Notes under the pieces: generated by a model
What the model saw: only the letters and a program-made list of their open reading frames with translations
The model's database searches: none
What the model was told of the DNA's origin: nothing
Translations under genes and position numbers: made by a program
Source of the DNA: JAUSIF01 sp040901465
GTDB taxonomy: Bacteria; Pseudomonadota; Alphaproteobacteria; Rhizobiales; Xanthobacteraceae
Length of the DNA: 64,000 nt
NCBI GenBank assembly: GCA_040901465.1
Contig: JBBDYN010000012.1
Location: 62,001-126,000, forward strand
Direction: 5' to 3'
Shown here: positions 49,618-59,197 of the stretch, one piece after another
Layout of the letters: the number at the start of each line of letters is the position of its first letter
How positions within the stretch are numbered: the first letter of the stretch is position 1

Positions 49618-51006
49618 TCAACGAACCCCGTAGCGGGCGAACAGCGCCTGAACGGCCGGATCGAGCTTCCTCGCCGCGGCCACGTCCTCGGTGCCGCCCG
49701 CGCGGTCGCCGCGGCCGATCCTGGCAACGCCGCGGCCATAGAGCGAGGTCGCGAGCTTTGGGTCGAGCTTGAGCGCCGCATCGTAATCGGCGACGGCGCG
49801 CTGGAGCCGGCCGGATTTCAGATGCACGAAACCGCGGCTGTCGAGCGCGTGGGCGTCCTTCGGGGTGATGCGCAGCGCCTCGTTGCAATCCGCCAAGGCT
49901 TCGTCGAGATGACCGAGCAACGCGCGCGCCCAACAACGGCTGTTCAGCGCCGAGGCATTGGCCGGCTCGGCGCGGATCACTTCATCGAGATCGGCGACCG
50001 CGCGTTCGTAGTCGCCGACGCGGTTAAAGGCGACCGCGCGATTGAAGCGGTTCGCGTGATTGCCGGGCTCGCGCGCAATCGCCTCGCTGTAGTCACGGAT
50101 TGCCGGCTCAGCCGCGCCCTTGCTCCAATAGGCAAAGGCCCGGTTGCCGTAGGCGGCGGCGTGCCCGGGTTCGAACCGGATCGCATCGTCAAATGCAGCG
50201 ATCGCCTTGTCGTATTGGCCGCGCGCAAGCGCGGCTTTACCTTCTTTCATCGCCTCCTGTGCCGCGACGCCAAAGCCGGTGCCCGTGAACAGTTCCGACA
50301 CGGCGGCCGGCGGTTGAACCGATCCGCGCCCGGCGGGAGCCGATGGCTGCGGCGCCGTACGCGGACTGACGCGATCGAATTCGCTCCAAAAGAAACCCAC
50401 GATCACGACGATCGTGGCAATCGCCAAGCCCGCCACCGCCGCGTAGACCACGAACTTGCGCGGTGCCGCGACGTTCGCGACTTCCTCCTCGGCATCGGCG
50501 TGCGGCTCATCTAATAACTGCTCCGGCACGATCGCCGCGATTTCTTCGCGCGGCGCGGGCGGCGCTTCGGCTACGTCGTCGGCCGGCGCCGGCTCTTCTT
50601 CGGGTAGAGCTTGACCTTCGGCCGGCGGTTCGGGCGCGGCGTCCGCGACCGGCGCAGGCTCGGGCGCCTTCTCAGGTTCGGGTTTCGCCTCCTGAGGCGG
50701 CGGTACGGGCGCGGGCTTCGGACGCGACCGAGGCGGCTCCACGGGACGCGGAGGCAGCGGCGGATCGTGGCGGCGCGCTTCCGTTTCAATCGCGAGAATC
50801 GCAGCCTCAAGCTCACGTTGCCGGGCAATGGCGGCTGGGACCGGAATGTTCGGCGCGGACGCGCGCACGTACTGGCGCAGCGCTTCGCGCGCCTCGTCAT
50901 AGACGGTGCGACGCGTCACGGGCGTGCTCGGCTTCAAGGCCGCAATCTTTTCGGTCAAGCTCGCCTGGAAGTCGAAGTTCAAGTCGCCCCATCCGTCGGA
51001 AGACAA
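49618..51006 (-). CDS. TPR-repeat membrane protein, copy 1
   Basis: 462 residues beginning at a TTG in front of SSDGWGDLNFDFQASL, a less certain start. An N-terminal helical region to about 90 is followed by a Pro/Glu-rich linker, one membrane helix (VVYAAVAGLAIATIVVIVGFF, about 188-208), a short linker and five or six TPRs (AIAAFDDAIRFEPGHAAAYGNRAFAYWSKGAAEPAIRDYSEAI...). It is closely related to the neighbouring gene over the TPR part and shares the same layout. TPR proteins act as scaffolds, here on the periplasmic face. Partner unknown. Confidence 0.82.
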   Translation of the reverse strand: MSSDGWGDLNFDFQASLTEKIAALKPSTPVTRRTVYDEAREALRQYVRASAPNIPVPAAIARQRELEAAILAIETEARRHDPPLPPRPVEPPRSRPKPAPVPPPQEAKPEPEKAPEPAPVADAAPEPPAEGQALPEEEPAPADDVAEAPPAPREEIAAIVPEQLLDEPHADAEEEVANVAAPRKFVVYAAVAGLAIATIVVIVGFFWSEFDRVSPRTAPQPSAPAGRGSVQPPAAVSELFTGTGFGVAAQEAMKEGKAALARGQYDKAIAAFDDAIRFEPGHAAAYGNRAFAYWSKGAAEPAIRDYSEAIAREPGNHANRFNRAVAFNRVGDYERAVADLDEVIRAEPANASALNSRCWARALLGHLDEALADCNEALRITPKDAHALDSRGFVHLKSGRLQRAVADYDAALKLDPKLATSLYGRGVARIGRGDRAGGTEDVAAARKLDPAVQALFARYGVR

Positions 51007-51053
51007 TCCGGGCTCAGGGCGGCCATTATACGCTGAAAGCCCGCCCCGGCGGG

Positions 51054-52340
51054 CTAGGGCGTGCGGATGCCGTAACGGCCAAAGATCGCCTCGATTTCCG
51101 GGCGCATGGCCTTGGCCGCCGCAATATCGGCATTGCCGCCGTTGTTGTCGCCCGCCATGAGCTTGGCAACGCCCCGCCCATAGCGCGCGCCCGCGAGCTT
51201 AGGGTCGATCTTAAGCGCCGCGTTGTAGTCGGCGATGGCGCGATCACCGTTGCCGCTCTTCAAATAGGCAAAGCCTCGACTATCGAGCGTGTTGGCGTCG
51301 TTGGGCCGCAGGCGCAGCGCTTCGTTGCAGTCGGCGAGTGCGGCCGCGGCCTGGCCGGCGAGCGCGCGACCCCAGCAGCGGCTGTTCAACACGTCGGGAC
51401 TGTTCGGCCTGAGTATGAGGGCGTGATCGAGATCGCGGATCGCGAGCTCATAGTCGCCGCGGAAATTGTAGGCGACCGCGCGATTGGTGCGGGCGACGGC
51501 ATTGTCGGGATCGAGCCGGATCGCCTCGTTGTAGTCGGCGATAGCGCTGTCGGTCATGCCGCGGCTCCAATAGGCGAAGGCGCGGTTGTTGAAGATGCTG
51601 GCGTCCGCCGGCGCGAAACGGATCGCCTCCGTGTAGGCCGCGATCGCGCCGTCATAATCCTGGGCGCGGCTGCGTTCGTTGCCGCGCTCGATCGCCTCGC
51701 GCGCGCGGCGCGCGCGCTCCTCCGCACCGATCTGCGGATCGGTGCTCGACTTGCCCGCTGGCTCGCGCGCGATCGGAGTGGTCTTGTTGATCGTCTTCGG
51801 CGCCTCAGTCACTGGCGCTTCGGACGGCAACAAGATCAACACGAGAAGCAGAATGACAATCAGCGCGAGAGCCGCGAGCCCGGCCCAGATCCACCAAGCA
51901 CGCTTCGCTTGCGGCGCCGCTTTGCCCGCGCGGCGTGTTGCCGTCCGGCGCGGTGGAGGCGGAGGCGGATAAGGCGGCTCGACCTGCAGCTCGTATTCCG
52001 GCTCGTACTCCTCGTACTCCGGCTCAGGTTCCAGCGGCGGCGGAGGCGGAAGCCGCAGTTGCCTCGGCGGCCGCGGAGGTGGCGCCGGCGGCAGCGCGGG
52101 TCGCGGGCGCACCGGCTCGGGCGGATAGAGCGCCTCGACCTCCTCGATCGCCTCTTCAAGTGCGCGTTGCTCGCGCACGATCTCCATCAATTGCCAGGGC
52201 GGGTCGGCGGTGTGCGCCTCCTCCATCAAGAGACGGCGCGCACGGTCGTAGATCGCCTCGCGGGCCGCGCGCGTGTTTCTGGCGAGACGCCGCGTCGCGC
52301 CGGCCAATGCCTCGAAATAATCGGGGGGAGATTCACGCAT
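51054..52340 (-). CDS. TPR-repeat membrane protein, copy 2
   Basis: 428 residues. N-terminal helical part with MREIV-type stretches, a Pro/Glu-Tyr-rich linker (PEPEYEEYEPEYE), one membrane helix (AWWIWAGLAALALIVILLLVLIL), a linker and TPRs (AYTEAIRFAPADASIFNNRAFAYWSRGMTDSAIADYNEAIRLDP...). The domain order matches the gene downstream; sequence similarity is strongest in the TPRs and the final KAMRPEIEAIFGRYGIR / KLDPAVQALFARYGVR tails. This is a tandem duplicate, 47 bp apart, inserted between amiC and mrcA. Confidence 0.85.
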   Translation of the reverse strand: MRESPPDYFEALAGATRRLARNTRAAREAIYDRARRLLMEEAHTADPPWQLMEIVREQRALEEAIEEVEALYPPEPVRPRPALPPAPPPRPPRQLRLPPPPPLEPEPEYEEYEPEYELQVEPPYPPPPPPRRTATRRAGKAAPQAKRAWWIWAGLAALALIVILLLVLILLPSEAPVTEAPKTINKTTPIAREPAGKSSTDPQIGAEERARRAREAIERGNERSRAQDYDGAIAAYTEAIRFAPADASIFNNRAFAYWSRGMTDSAIADYNEAIRLDPDNAVARTNRAVAYNFRGDYELAIRDLDHALILRPNSPDVLNSRCWGRALAGQAAAALADCNEALRLRPNDANTLDSRGFAYLKSGNGDRAIADYNAALKIDPKLAGARYGRGVAKLMAGDNNGGNADIAAAKAMRPEIEAIFGRYGIRTP

Positions 52341-52430
52341 TGCGGCGGTTGCTTGCAGCCATCGGCCGGATATTAGGCACTATCGGTGCGGGCGGAAGGC
52401 GCAATTCCGCCGCTTGGATTGCCGTGCAAG

Positions 52431-53657
52431 CTAGCGCGCCGCGGCCAAACGGCTCTCGAAAAATCGCTGGATGGCGCCGACCATGGCGTCGGCCACCTTA
52501 TCCCGCCAGGTGTCCGAGGTGAGGAGCTTGACGTCCTCAGGGTGCGACAGAAACCCGAGCTCCAGCAGGACCGAAGGCACGTCCGGCGCGCGCAGGACGG
52601 TGAAGCCCGCCGACCGCAACGGCGTCTTGTGCATTTGCGCCGCCGCCTTCATGCGGCCAGCGAGGGTGCGGGCGAATAATCCGGAGAAATTCTTTGTCTC
52701 GCGATGCGCAAGGTCGACCAGGATATCGGCAACGTCGTCGCTCTTGTTCGATAGATCGACGCCGGCGATGAGATCGGCCTTGTTCTCCTTGTCGGCGAGC
52801 TTCGCCGCTTCCGCGTCGGAGGCCTTGTCGGAAACCGTGTAGACGGTCGCGCCCCTCGCCTCGCCCTCGCCGCGTGAAATCGAGTCCGCGTGAATCGAGA
52901 TAAAGAGCGACGCCGCGTTCATGCGCGCGACCTTCACGCGATCATTGAGCGGCAGAAACGTGTCATCGTAACGCGTGAGCACGACGCGGAAGCGGCGCGT
53001 GTGCTCGAGCTTTTCGGCGAGTTTCTTCGCGACCGCGAGTACGACATTCTTCTCCTCGACGCCGGACGGGGCGAGCGCGCCGGAATCGATGCCGCCGTGG
53101 CCAGGATCAACGACGATGACCGGCGGACCGGGAACATCCGCGCCGGTCGCGGGCTTGAGCGGCACGCTGACGACCGTCGCGGTGTCGCCGCGGGTCTTCA
53201 CGGCGGCGTTGCGGATGAAGGTCTCGCGGTCGGTCGGCACGAGGTCGACGACGAGCCGCGCGGGCTGGTCGTCGTGCTGGTCGATCACGTAAGCCTTGTC
53301 GACAGCGACCGGACGCTCGGCGTCGAGCACGATGCGCGCCTTGCCGGGCGCGAACAGGCCATAGCGAAACGCGGTGACGAGGCCCCGGCCGCTGCGGCCG
53401 GCCGCGGCGGGCAAATCGAACCGAAGTTCGGGAAGATCGATGATCACCCGGTAAGGGTCGGCCAGCGTGAAGGCCGCAAGGTCGACCTTGCCGTTCAGAT
53501 CAACGATGAGGCGCGTGCGCTTGTCGTCGCCGGCAAGGCGCGCGTCCATGGCGACCACGCGCTTGCCCGCTGCAGCCTCCGCGCCGGCGGCGTGCGCGGG
53601 CGGCGCGCCAAAGAGCGCGGCCAGCAGCAATGCCGACAAAAAGGCAGCGAAATGCAT
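52431..53657 (-). CDS. amiC: N-acetylmuramoyl-L-alanine amidase, AmiC type
   Basis: 408 residues. The signal peptide MHFAAFLSALLLAALFGAPPAHAA is followed by an AMIN domain (about 40-130; RTRLIVDLNGKVDLAAFTLADPYRVIIDLPEL) and a zinc Amidase_3 domain. Zinc and catalytic motifs are VVDPGHGGIDSG (His), GVEEKNVVLAVAKKL (Glu), FISIHADS (His) and VLLELGFLSHPEDVKLL (Glu). It splits stem peptides from glycan to separate daughter cells and needs a LytM activator; the M23 protein at 9162 is a possible but unlinked candidate. It heads a minus-strand run with the TPR genes and mrcA. Confidence 0.94.
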   Translation of the reverse strand: MHFAAFLSALLLAALFGAPPAHAAGAEAAAGKRVVAMDARLAGDDKRTRLIVDLNGKVDLAAFTLADPYRVIIDLPELRFDLPAAAGRSGRGLVTAFRYGLFAPGKARIVLDAERPVAVDKAYVIDQHDDQPARLVVDLVPTDRETFIRNAAVKTRGDTATVVSVPLKPATGADVPGPPVIVVDPGHGGIDSGALAPSGVEEKNVVLAVAKKLAEKLEHTRRFRVVLTRYDDTFLPLNDRVKVARMNAASLFISIHADSISRGEGEARGATVYTVSDKASDAEAAKLADKENKADLIAGVDLSNKSDDVADILVDLAHRETKNFSGLFARTLAGRMKAAAQMHKTPLRSAGFTVLRAPDVPSVLLELGFLSHPEDVKLLTSDTWRDKVADAMVGAIQRFFESRLAAAR

Positions 53658-53734
53658 GGGCGGTCCCGCGGCGCGTAGTTCTCCACCCACCGGGATAACG
53701 CTTTGTGGTTAATCGGTTCTTGCGCCTGGGCTGT

Positions 53735-55384
53735 TCAGGCCGCCCGGGCGCTGGCCGGCCCGGCGCGGGCGTCGGCGAGGATCATTTCCGAGGCCTTCTC
53801 GGCGATCATCGTGGTCGGCGCATTGGTGTTGCCGGAAGTGACGGCGGGCATCACGGAAGCGTCGACCACGCGCAGACCGTCGGCTCCGATCACGCGAAGC
53901 CGCGCGTCGACCACCGCCAGAGGGTCGGACGGCAGGCCCATCTTGGCGCTTCCGACCGGGTGAAAGATCGTGAAAGCGATGTTCTTCGCGGTCTGCAGGA
54001 ACGCCGCGTCGTCGTCGCCGGGCACTACGCCTTCGGTCACCTGCTTCGGATTGAACTGGGCGATGGCCGGTTGCGCGACGATCTTTTTCACGAGGCGGAG
54101 TGCTTCCACGGCCACGCGCTCGTCGCGATCGGTGCTGAGATAATTGAAGCGGAGCGACGGATGCCGGGCGGGGTCGGCGCTCTTGAGGCGCAGCGTGCCG
54201 CGGCTCGTCGGGCGCAGATCGCAGATCGAGAACGTGATCGCCGACCCCCGCATGAGGTTCTTGCTAGCCGCGGATTCGCGCGCGTAGGCGATCGGATAAA
54301 GCGCGAGGTTCGGCCGATCCTGATCCGGGCCGGAGCGTAAGTAAACCGCGAGCTGCGACGGCGACATCGTCAGCGGCCCGCGCCGGAACAGGGCGTATTC
54401 GATGGCAATCCACGCGCGGCCCGGCAGCGAATGATAGCGGCTGTTGAGCGTGCCGCCGCCGTCGATCGAATAACGCTGCGGGTATTGCAGGTGATCGTGG
54501 AAATTCTCGCCCACGCCGGGCTTGTCGAGCACGAGAGCGATGCCCTTTTCGGCGAGATGCACGGCGGGACCGACGCCGGAGAGCAACAGAAGCTGTGCCG
54601 AACCGATGCTGCCGGCCGACAGGATTACTTCGCCCCGCGCGCGCGCGGTCCTGGAGATTCCGTTCCGGCGATACTGCACGCCGGACGCACGGCGCCCTTC
54701 AAACAGGACGCGCTCGCACAAAACGCCCTTTTCCAATTGCAAATTTGAGCGGAAAAGCACGGGTTTGAGGAACGCGCGCGCGGCGCTCATGCGGCTGCCG
54801 TTCTTCTGCGTCACCTCGACGAGGCCGGCACCATCGGTCTCACCGGCATTGAATTCCTTGGTCGTGCGGATGCCCGCCTGCTCCATGGCCTGCGCGAACG
54901 CCTTGTTCATCCGATAGTCGACGCGCTGCGGATCGACGCGCAGTTCGCCGCCTGCGCCGTGGTAGGCGCTCTCGCCGCCGAAATGGTCCTCGTGCTTGCG
55001 GAAATACGGCAGCACGTCGTCCCAGCCCCAGCCGACGAGGCCGAGCTGCCGCCAATGGTCGTAGTCGCCCGCCTGGCCGCGCATGTAGACCATGGCGTTG
55101 ATCGAGGAAGAGCCGCCGATCACCTTGCCGCGTGGACACGGCATCCTGCGCCCGTCAAGGCCGGGCTCGGGCTCCGACATGAAGCACCAGTCGGCGCGCG
55201 GATCGCCGTTCGTGTACATGAAGCCGGCCGGGATACGGAACCAGATCCAGTTGTCGTTGCCGCCAGCCTCGAGCAGAAGCACGCGGTTGCCCGGGTCCGC
55301 CGACAGACGGTTGGCGAGCAGGCAGCCGGCGGAGCCCGCGCCCACGACGATGTAGTCGAAAGCCTCTGGCTCGGCGGACGGCAT
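53735..55384 (-). CDS. GMC-family FAD oxidoreductase, choline dehydrogenase-like
   Basis: 549 residues. FAD motif DYIVVGAGSAGCLLANRL near the N-terminus, PRGKVIGGSSSINAMVYMRG (GMC signature 1), GSIGSAQLLLLSGVGPA (signature 2) and the C-terminal HPVGSAKMG (catalytic His) with VVDASVMPAVTSGNTNAPTTMIAEKASEMI. It should oxidise an alcohol; choline is only one possibility and the betaine pathway partners are not here. I chose MPSAEPEAF as start. It lies between the amiC group and rne, where close relatives often have no gene. Confidence 0.92.
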   Translation of the reverse strand: MPSAEPEAFDYIVVGAGSAGCLLANRLSADPGNRVLLLEAGGNDNWIWFRIPAGFMYTNGDPRADWCFMSEPEPGLDGRRMPCPRGKVIGGSSSINAMVYMRGQAGDYDHWRQLGLVGWGWDDVLPYFRKHEDHFGGESAYHGAGGELRVDPQRVDYRMNKAFAQAMEQAGIRTTKEFNAGETDGAGLVEVTQKNGSRMSAARAFLKPVLFRSNLQLEKGVLCERVLFEGRRASGVQYRRNGISRTARARGEVILSAGSIGSAQLLLLSGVGPAVHLAEKGIALVLDKPGVGENFHDHLQYPQRYSIDGGGTLNSRYHSLPGRAWIAIEYALFRRGPLTMSPSQLAVYLRSGPDQDRPNLALYPIAYARESAASKNLMRGSAITFSICDLRPTSRGTLRLKSADPARHPSLRFNYLSTDRDERVAVEALRLVKKIVAQPAIAQFNPKQVTEGVVPGDDDAAFLQTAKNIAFTIFHPVGSAKMGLPSDPLAVVDARLRVIGADGLRVVDASVMPAVTSGNTNAPTTMIAEKASEMILADARAGPASARAA

Positions 55385-55429
55385 GCAGCGGCGTCTCCGG
55401 TCTGGAAGTGCATGATAGGACATTGTCGT

Positions 55430-55617
55430 GCGCCCGCGGACACGACCTTTTTGCCGTCGCCGGGAGGCACCTTCCCTCGAAAAGCCTCCGCAGGCTCTAC
55501 GAAGAGACCATGGCCGGCCCGAGCTGGCGCACCCACGGTTTGCCCTGCGGGCACGAGGTCATGATCGAGATGCCGGAGCGGCTGGCGCAGATCCTCGAAG
55601 GATCCGCCTTGTGGTAA
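55430..55617 (+). pseudogene. alpha/beta hydrolase C-terminal remnant
   Basis: The plus strand reads ...RRLYEETMAGPSWRTHGL then PCGHEVMIEMPERLAQIL to a stop at 55617. WRTHxLPCGHxVMIDxPERLAEIL is the C-terminal helix and catalytic-His end of alpha/beta hydrolases of the salicylate-esterase-like type. Nothing of the nucleophile elbow is found upstream, where the frame runs into the GMC gene's start region. A decayed fragment without activity. Confidence 0.6.
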
Positions 55618-55663
55618 ATCCCGCATTCCACCATGTGGAAAAGGTCTTACAACGCCTGCTTCC

Positions 55664-55692
55664 TTGCCATTCGGTGGCTTCCGGCCTAGATA
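55664..55692 (+). promoter_or_regulatory. candidate sigma-70-type promoter of rne
   Basis: TTGCCA, a 17-bp spacer and TAGATA fit a vegetative promoter. It predicts a start near 55700 and a leader of about 345 nt before the rne ATG. Confidence 0.5.
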
Positions 55693-56044
55693 AACTTGGA
55701 CTCATGGCTTGTGCTGCGGATTCGCCAATTGCAATCCGCCCGGGCGCTCGCAGCGACCGGCTTCTCTGACGAAGCCGCGACGTGCGGACCCCTTCGAAGG
55801 CAGCCCTGAGCCCGGACGGCGCTTCGGCCGTTCCGAACGGATCGAGACGCATGTACGAGCTTGGATTACCGGCCGGACCGGTTCCGATCCAGCAGATTCC
55901 GGCCGAGCATTCGGCTCGCGAGATTGGACGCGTGCGACACGCGGCCCTGAACATCCATCACCACATCATACGGCGCGCCGGCTTGAACGTCCGGCCAGCG
56001 CCGTTTCGCGGCGTCGCATTGCGACTCCGCCAAGAGAGATCAAC
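55693..56044 (+). promoter_or_regulatory. long rne leader region
   Basis: About 350 bases without a believable gene lie before rne, although the rne frame is open back to 55709. In other bacteria RNase E cleaves its own 5' leader to control its level, and long leaders are usual. GAGAGATCAAC precedes the ATG. I did not fold the sequence. Confidence 0.5.
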
Positions 56045-58705
56045 ATGGCCAATAAAATGCTCATCGACGCCACCCACCCGGAGGAAACCCGGGTCGTGGT
56101 CGTGCGCGGCAGCCGCGTCGAGGAATTCGATTTCGAGGCCGCCAATCGCCGCCCGTTGCGCGGCAACATCTACCTAGCCAAAGTCACTCGCGTCGAGCCG
56201 TCGCTGCAGGCCTGCTTCGTCGATTACGGCGGCAACCGGCACGGCTTCCTCGCCTTCAGCGAAATCCATCCCGACTATTACCAAATCCCGGTCGCCGACC
56301 GGCAGGCGCTGATCGCCGAGGACGAGCGCGCGGCGCGCGCCGCCGATCACGACCAGGAGTCGCGCGGCCGGCGGCGTGAGCGGACGCATGCCGCGGCTCC
56401 GGCCGAGACCGTGAGCCAAATGCCGGCGGAAGATACGGCGGCGGCCTCAGACGCGATCGAGCCGGAAGCGGCCGAGCCCGCCGAGGCCGAAGCAGACGCG
56501 GAAATAGAAACAGCGCCGGCCGGAACAGCGGCTGAGCCTGCGCCCGAGCCGACATCCGAGGGCAACGGTTCCGCAAACGGCTCGGACGCCGATTCACGCG
56601 ACGAACGTCAGGAAGAAGAAGTCGTGGAGTCGGTCGGCGCCGGCGACGCGCTCGAGGAAATACCGGAACGCCAACAGCGCCCGCGCCGCCATCATTACAA
56701 GATTCAAGAGGTCATCAAGCGCCGGCAGGTGATGCTTGTGCAGGTGGTCAAAGAAGAGCGCGGCACCAAGGGCGCGGCCATGACCACGTACCTGTCGCTC
56801 GCCGGCCGCTATTCGGTCCTGATGCCGAACACTTCGCGCGGCGGCGGCATATCGCGCAAGATCACCGACGGCGCCGACCGCAAGCGGCTCAAGGACCTCG
56901 TGGAGGATCTGGAAGTGCCGGAAGGCATGGGCGTGATCCTGCGCACCGCCGGCGCGTCCCGCACCAAGGCCGAGATCAAGCGCGACTACGAATATCTCCT
57001 GCGGCTGTGGGAAACCGTGCGCGAGCTTACGCTGAAATCGAGCGCGCCGGCACTCGTCTACGAAGAAGGCTCGCTCATCAAGCGCGCGATCCGCGACCTC
57101 TACAACAAGGACATCGACGAAATTCTGGTTGCCGGCGACGAGGCGTACAAGGAAGCCAAGGAATTCATGCGCATGCTCATGCCGAGCCATGCGAAGAACG
57201 TGAAGCCCTACAAAGAATCGCAGCCGCTCTTCGTGCGCTACGCCGTCGAGAGCCAACTCGACGCCATGTTCTCGCCGATCGTGCAGTTGAAGTCCGGGGG
57301 CTACATCGTGATCAATCCGGCGGAAGCGCTGGTCGCGATCGATGTCAACTCGGGCCGCTCCACGCGCGAGCACCATATCGAAGACACGGCGCTGAGAACC
57401 AATCTCGAAGCGGCGGAGGAAGTGGCGCGTCAGCTTCGGTTGCGCGACCTCGCGGGCCTGATCGTCATCGACTTCATCGACATGGAGCAGAAGCGCAACA
57501 ACCGCTCGGTCGAGCGCAAGCTCAAGGACTGCCTGAAGAACGACCGCGCACGCATCCAGGTCGGGCGAATTTCACACTTCGGCTTGTTGGAGATGTCGCG
57601 CCAGCGCATCCGCACCGGCGTACTCGAATCCTCGACCGTGATCTGCCCGCATTGCGGCGGCACCGGCCACGTACGCTCGGTATCGTCGGTGGCGCTGCAT
57701 CTTCTGCGGTCGCTCGAAGAGCAATTGCTCAAAAGCTCCAGCAACGATCTCATCGTGCGCACCAAATCCGAGGTTGCGCTCTATCTCCTCAACCAGAAGC
57801 GCGCGCACCTGCGCGAACTCGAGCAGCGCTTCGGCGTGAATATTCTCATTCAGGCCGACGCGACGCTCGCCGGGCAGCAATATTTTGCGGTCGATCGCGG
57901 CCCGGCGGCGCGGCCGCCGGTCGTCGCGGTCGCGCATCGCATCGCGCCGGACACGATCGCGCCGCGGGTGGAGACCGCGGACGACGAGGTCGAGATCGAG
58001 GCAGAGGTCGAGGAAGAAGCCGAAGCTGATGCGAGGCCGGGTGCTCCAGACGAGGAAAACGGCGCGCAAGGCCCGGGCCGGCGCAAACGCCGGCGCCGGC
58101 GCGGACGCGGCCGCGGCCGCGAGGGGCAGGACCAGCCACCACCGGCTCAGGTGTCGGCCCCCAAATACCGGGTCGAGCACGGCGACGATTTCGAGGAAGA
58201 AATCCCCGCAAATGCGCAGTCGGGCGAAACACCGCACGTGCGCCCGGCAGAGCCAGGGCGTCCGGAAGGCGGCGAGCAGGACGGACAACGCCGCCGGCGC
58301 CGGCGCGGACGGCGCGGCGGACGCCGCAACCGGCGCGACCGCGAGCAATTCGAGCAGCGCGAGCCCGGCATGCCGACAGAGATGGGCGCAACCGAGACAC
58401 AGGAAGCACCGGAACCAAGTTCGCCCGATCCGTATCGTTCGATCACAGAGCCTGCGCCGGAGCCGTCTTACGAGCCGCCGGCACGCGCCGAACCGCCGCC
58501 GCAGGAGCCGGATCAGCAGAAGCGCCGCTCGACGGTGCGGGAGCCGGCCGTCATCAACTTCGACGAGTTGTCCCAGCCTGCGCCGGCGACCTACGAGCGG
58601 CATACGCCCGCGCCGGAGCCGGCGAGCGATGACAGCGGCGGAGCGAACGACGGCCCGATCGCCCCGGAACGGCCGCGCCGCTCAGGCTGGTGGCAGCGCC
58701 GGTAG
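56045..58705 (+). CDS. rne: ribonuclease E, endoribonuclease of the degradosome
   Basis: 886 residues. The S1 domain starts at RRPLRGNIYLAKVTRVEPSLQACFVDYGGNRHGFLAFSEI and is split by an acidic, disordered insertion of about 100 residues (roughly 95-215), as in alphaproteobacterial RNase E. The 5'-sensor and DNase-I-like region carry the catalytic Asp residues in VAIDVNSGRST and LIVIDFIDMEQ, and CPHCGGTGHVRS is the zinc link for tetramer assembly. The C-terminal 250 residues are Arg-rich and disordered (RRKRRRRRGRGRG, RRRRGRRGG) for RNA and partner binding. I chose ATG 56045 (MANKMLIDATHPEE), the family start. Confidence 0.96.
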   Translation: MANKMLIDATHPEETRVVVVRGSRVEEFDFEAANRRPLRGNIYLAKVTRVEPSLQACFVDYGGNRHGFLAFSEIHPDYYQIPVADRQALIAEDERAARAADHDQESRGRRRERTHAAAPAETVSQMPAEDTAAASDAIEPEAAEPAEAEADAEIETAPAGTAAEPAPEPTSEGNGSANGSDADSRDERQEEEVVESVGAGDALEEIPERQQRPRRHHYKIQEVIKRRQVMLVQVVKEERGTKGAAMTTYLSLAGRYSVLMPNTSRGGGISRKITDGADRKRLKDLVEDLEVPEGMGVILRTAGASRTKAEIKRDYEYLLRLWETVRELTLKSSAPALVYEEGSLIKRAIRDLYNKDIDEILVAGDEAYKEAKEFMRMLMPSHAKNVKPYKESQPLFVRYAVESQLDAMFSPIVQLKSGGYIVINPAEALVAIDVNSGRSTREHHIEDTALRTNLEAAEEVARQLRLRDLAGLIVIDFIDMEQKRNNRSVERKLKDCLKNDRARIQVGRISHFGLLEMSRQRIRTGVLESSTVICPHCGGTGHVRSVSSVALHLLRSLEEQLLKSSSNDLIVRTKSEVALYLLNQKRAHLRELEQRFGVNILIQADATLAGQQYFAVDRGPAARPPVVAVAHRIAPDTIAPRVETADDEVEIEAEVEEEAEADARPGAPDEENGAQGPGRRKRRRRRGRGRGREGQDQPPPAQVSAPKYRVEHGDDFEEEIPANAQSGETPHVRPAEPGRPEGGEQDGQRRRRRRGRRGGRRNRRDREQFEQREPGMPTEMGATETQEAPEPSSPDPYRSITEPAPEPSYEPPARAEPPPQEPDQQKRRSTVREPAVINFDELSQPAPATYERHTPAPEPASDDSGGANDGPIAPERPRRSGWWQRR

Positions 58706-58805
58706 CCTAGAGTTTTTCCGCGTTTTCCGCGGCGAAGCGGATTCTTCGCCGGGAAAGCATCCTGTGGGTAAGAGAAGCGGAAGGCGACAGTGGGGGTAGA
58801 CGGAC

Positions 58806-59183
58806 ATGCGCATCGCAAATTCCGCGGTCTTGGTCGGGGCATTGCTTGCAGCATCCACCAGCCTTGCCTTGGCGCAATCCGCGCCGGCGCTCGTCATTCG
58901 CGACGTGAATCTCCGTTCCCAGCCGACGACGCAGTCCTATTCGCTCGGCATCATTCCGGGCGGCACCACGGTCGAAGCCGGCCCTTGCGGTGGCGGCTGG
59001 TGCCAGGCGCTTCTTGGGGGACAATCCGGTTTTATTTATCAGAGCTATCTCGATTTTGGTGGGCCAGGCTATGCGCCGCGCGTGTACGCGCCGCCTCCGC
59101 CTCCTCCGCCGGTCGTCTACGGACCGCCCGTCGTCTACGGACCGCCGCCACCGCCCTATTGGGGCTGGGGCCGGCGCTGGTAA
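58806..59183 (+). CDS. secreted SH3b-domain protein
   Basis: 125 residues. Signal peptide MRIANSAVLVGALLAASTSLALAQ, then a bacterial SH3 domain: LVIRDVNLRSQPTTQSYSLGIIPGGTTVEAGPCGGGWCQALLGGQSGFIYQSYL, with the NLRSxPxxxS and GWCxV-like positions. The C-terminal 40 residues are Pro/Tyr/Gly-rich (PPPPPPPVVYGPPVVYGPPP). SH3b domains bind peptidoglycan or peptides outside the membrane. It follows rne by 100 bp on the same strand. Confidence 0.85.
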   Translation: MRIANSAVLVGALLAASTSLALAQSAPALVIRDVNLRSQPTTQSYSLGIIPGGTTVEAGPCGGGWCQALLGGQSGFIYQSYLDFGGPGYAPRVYAPPPPPPPVVYGPPVVYGPPPPPYWGWGRRW

Positions 59184-59197
59184 TCGTCAAAGCGGAC

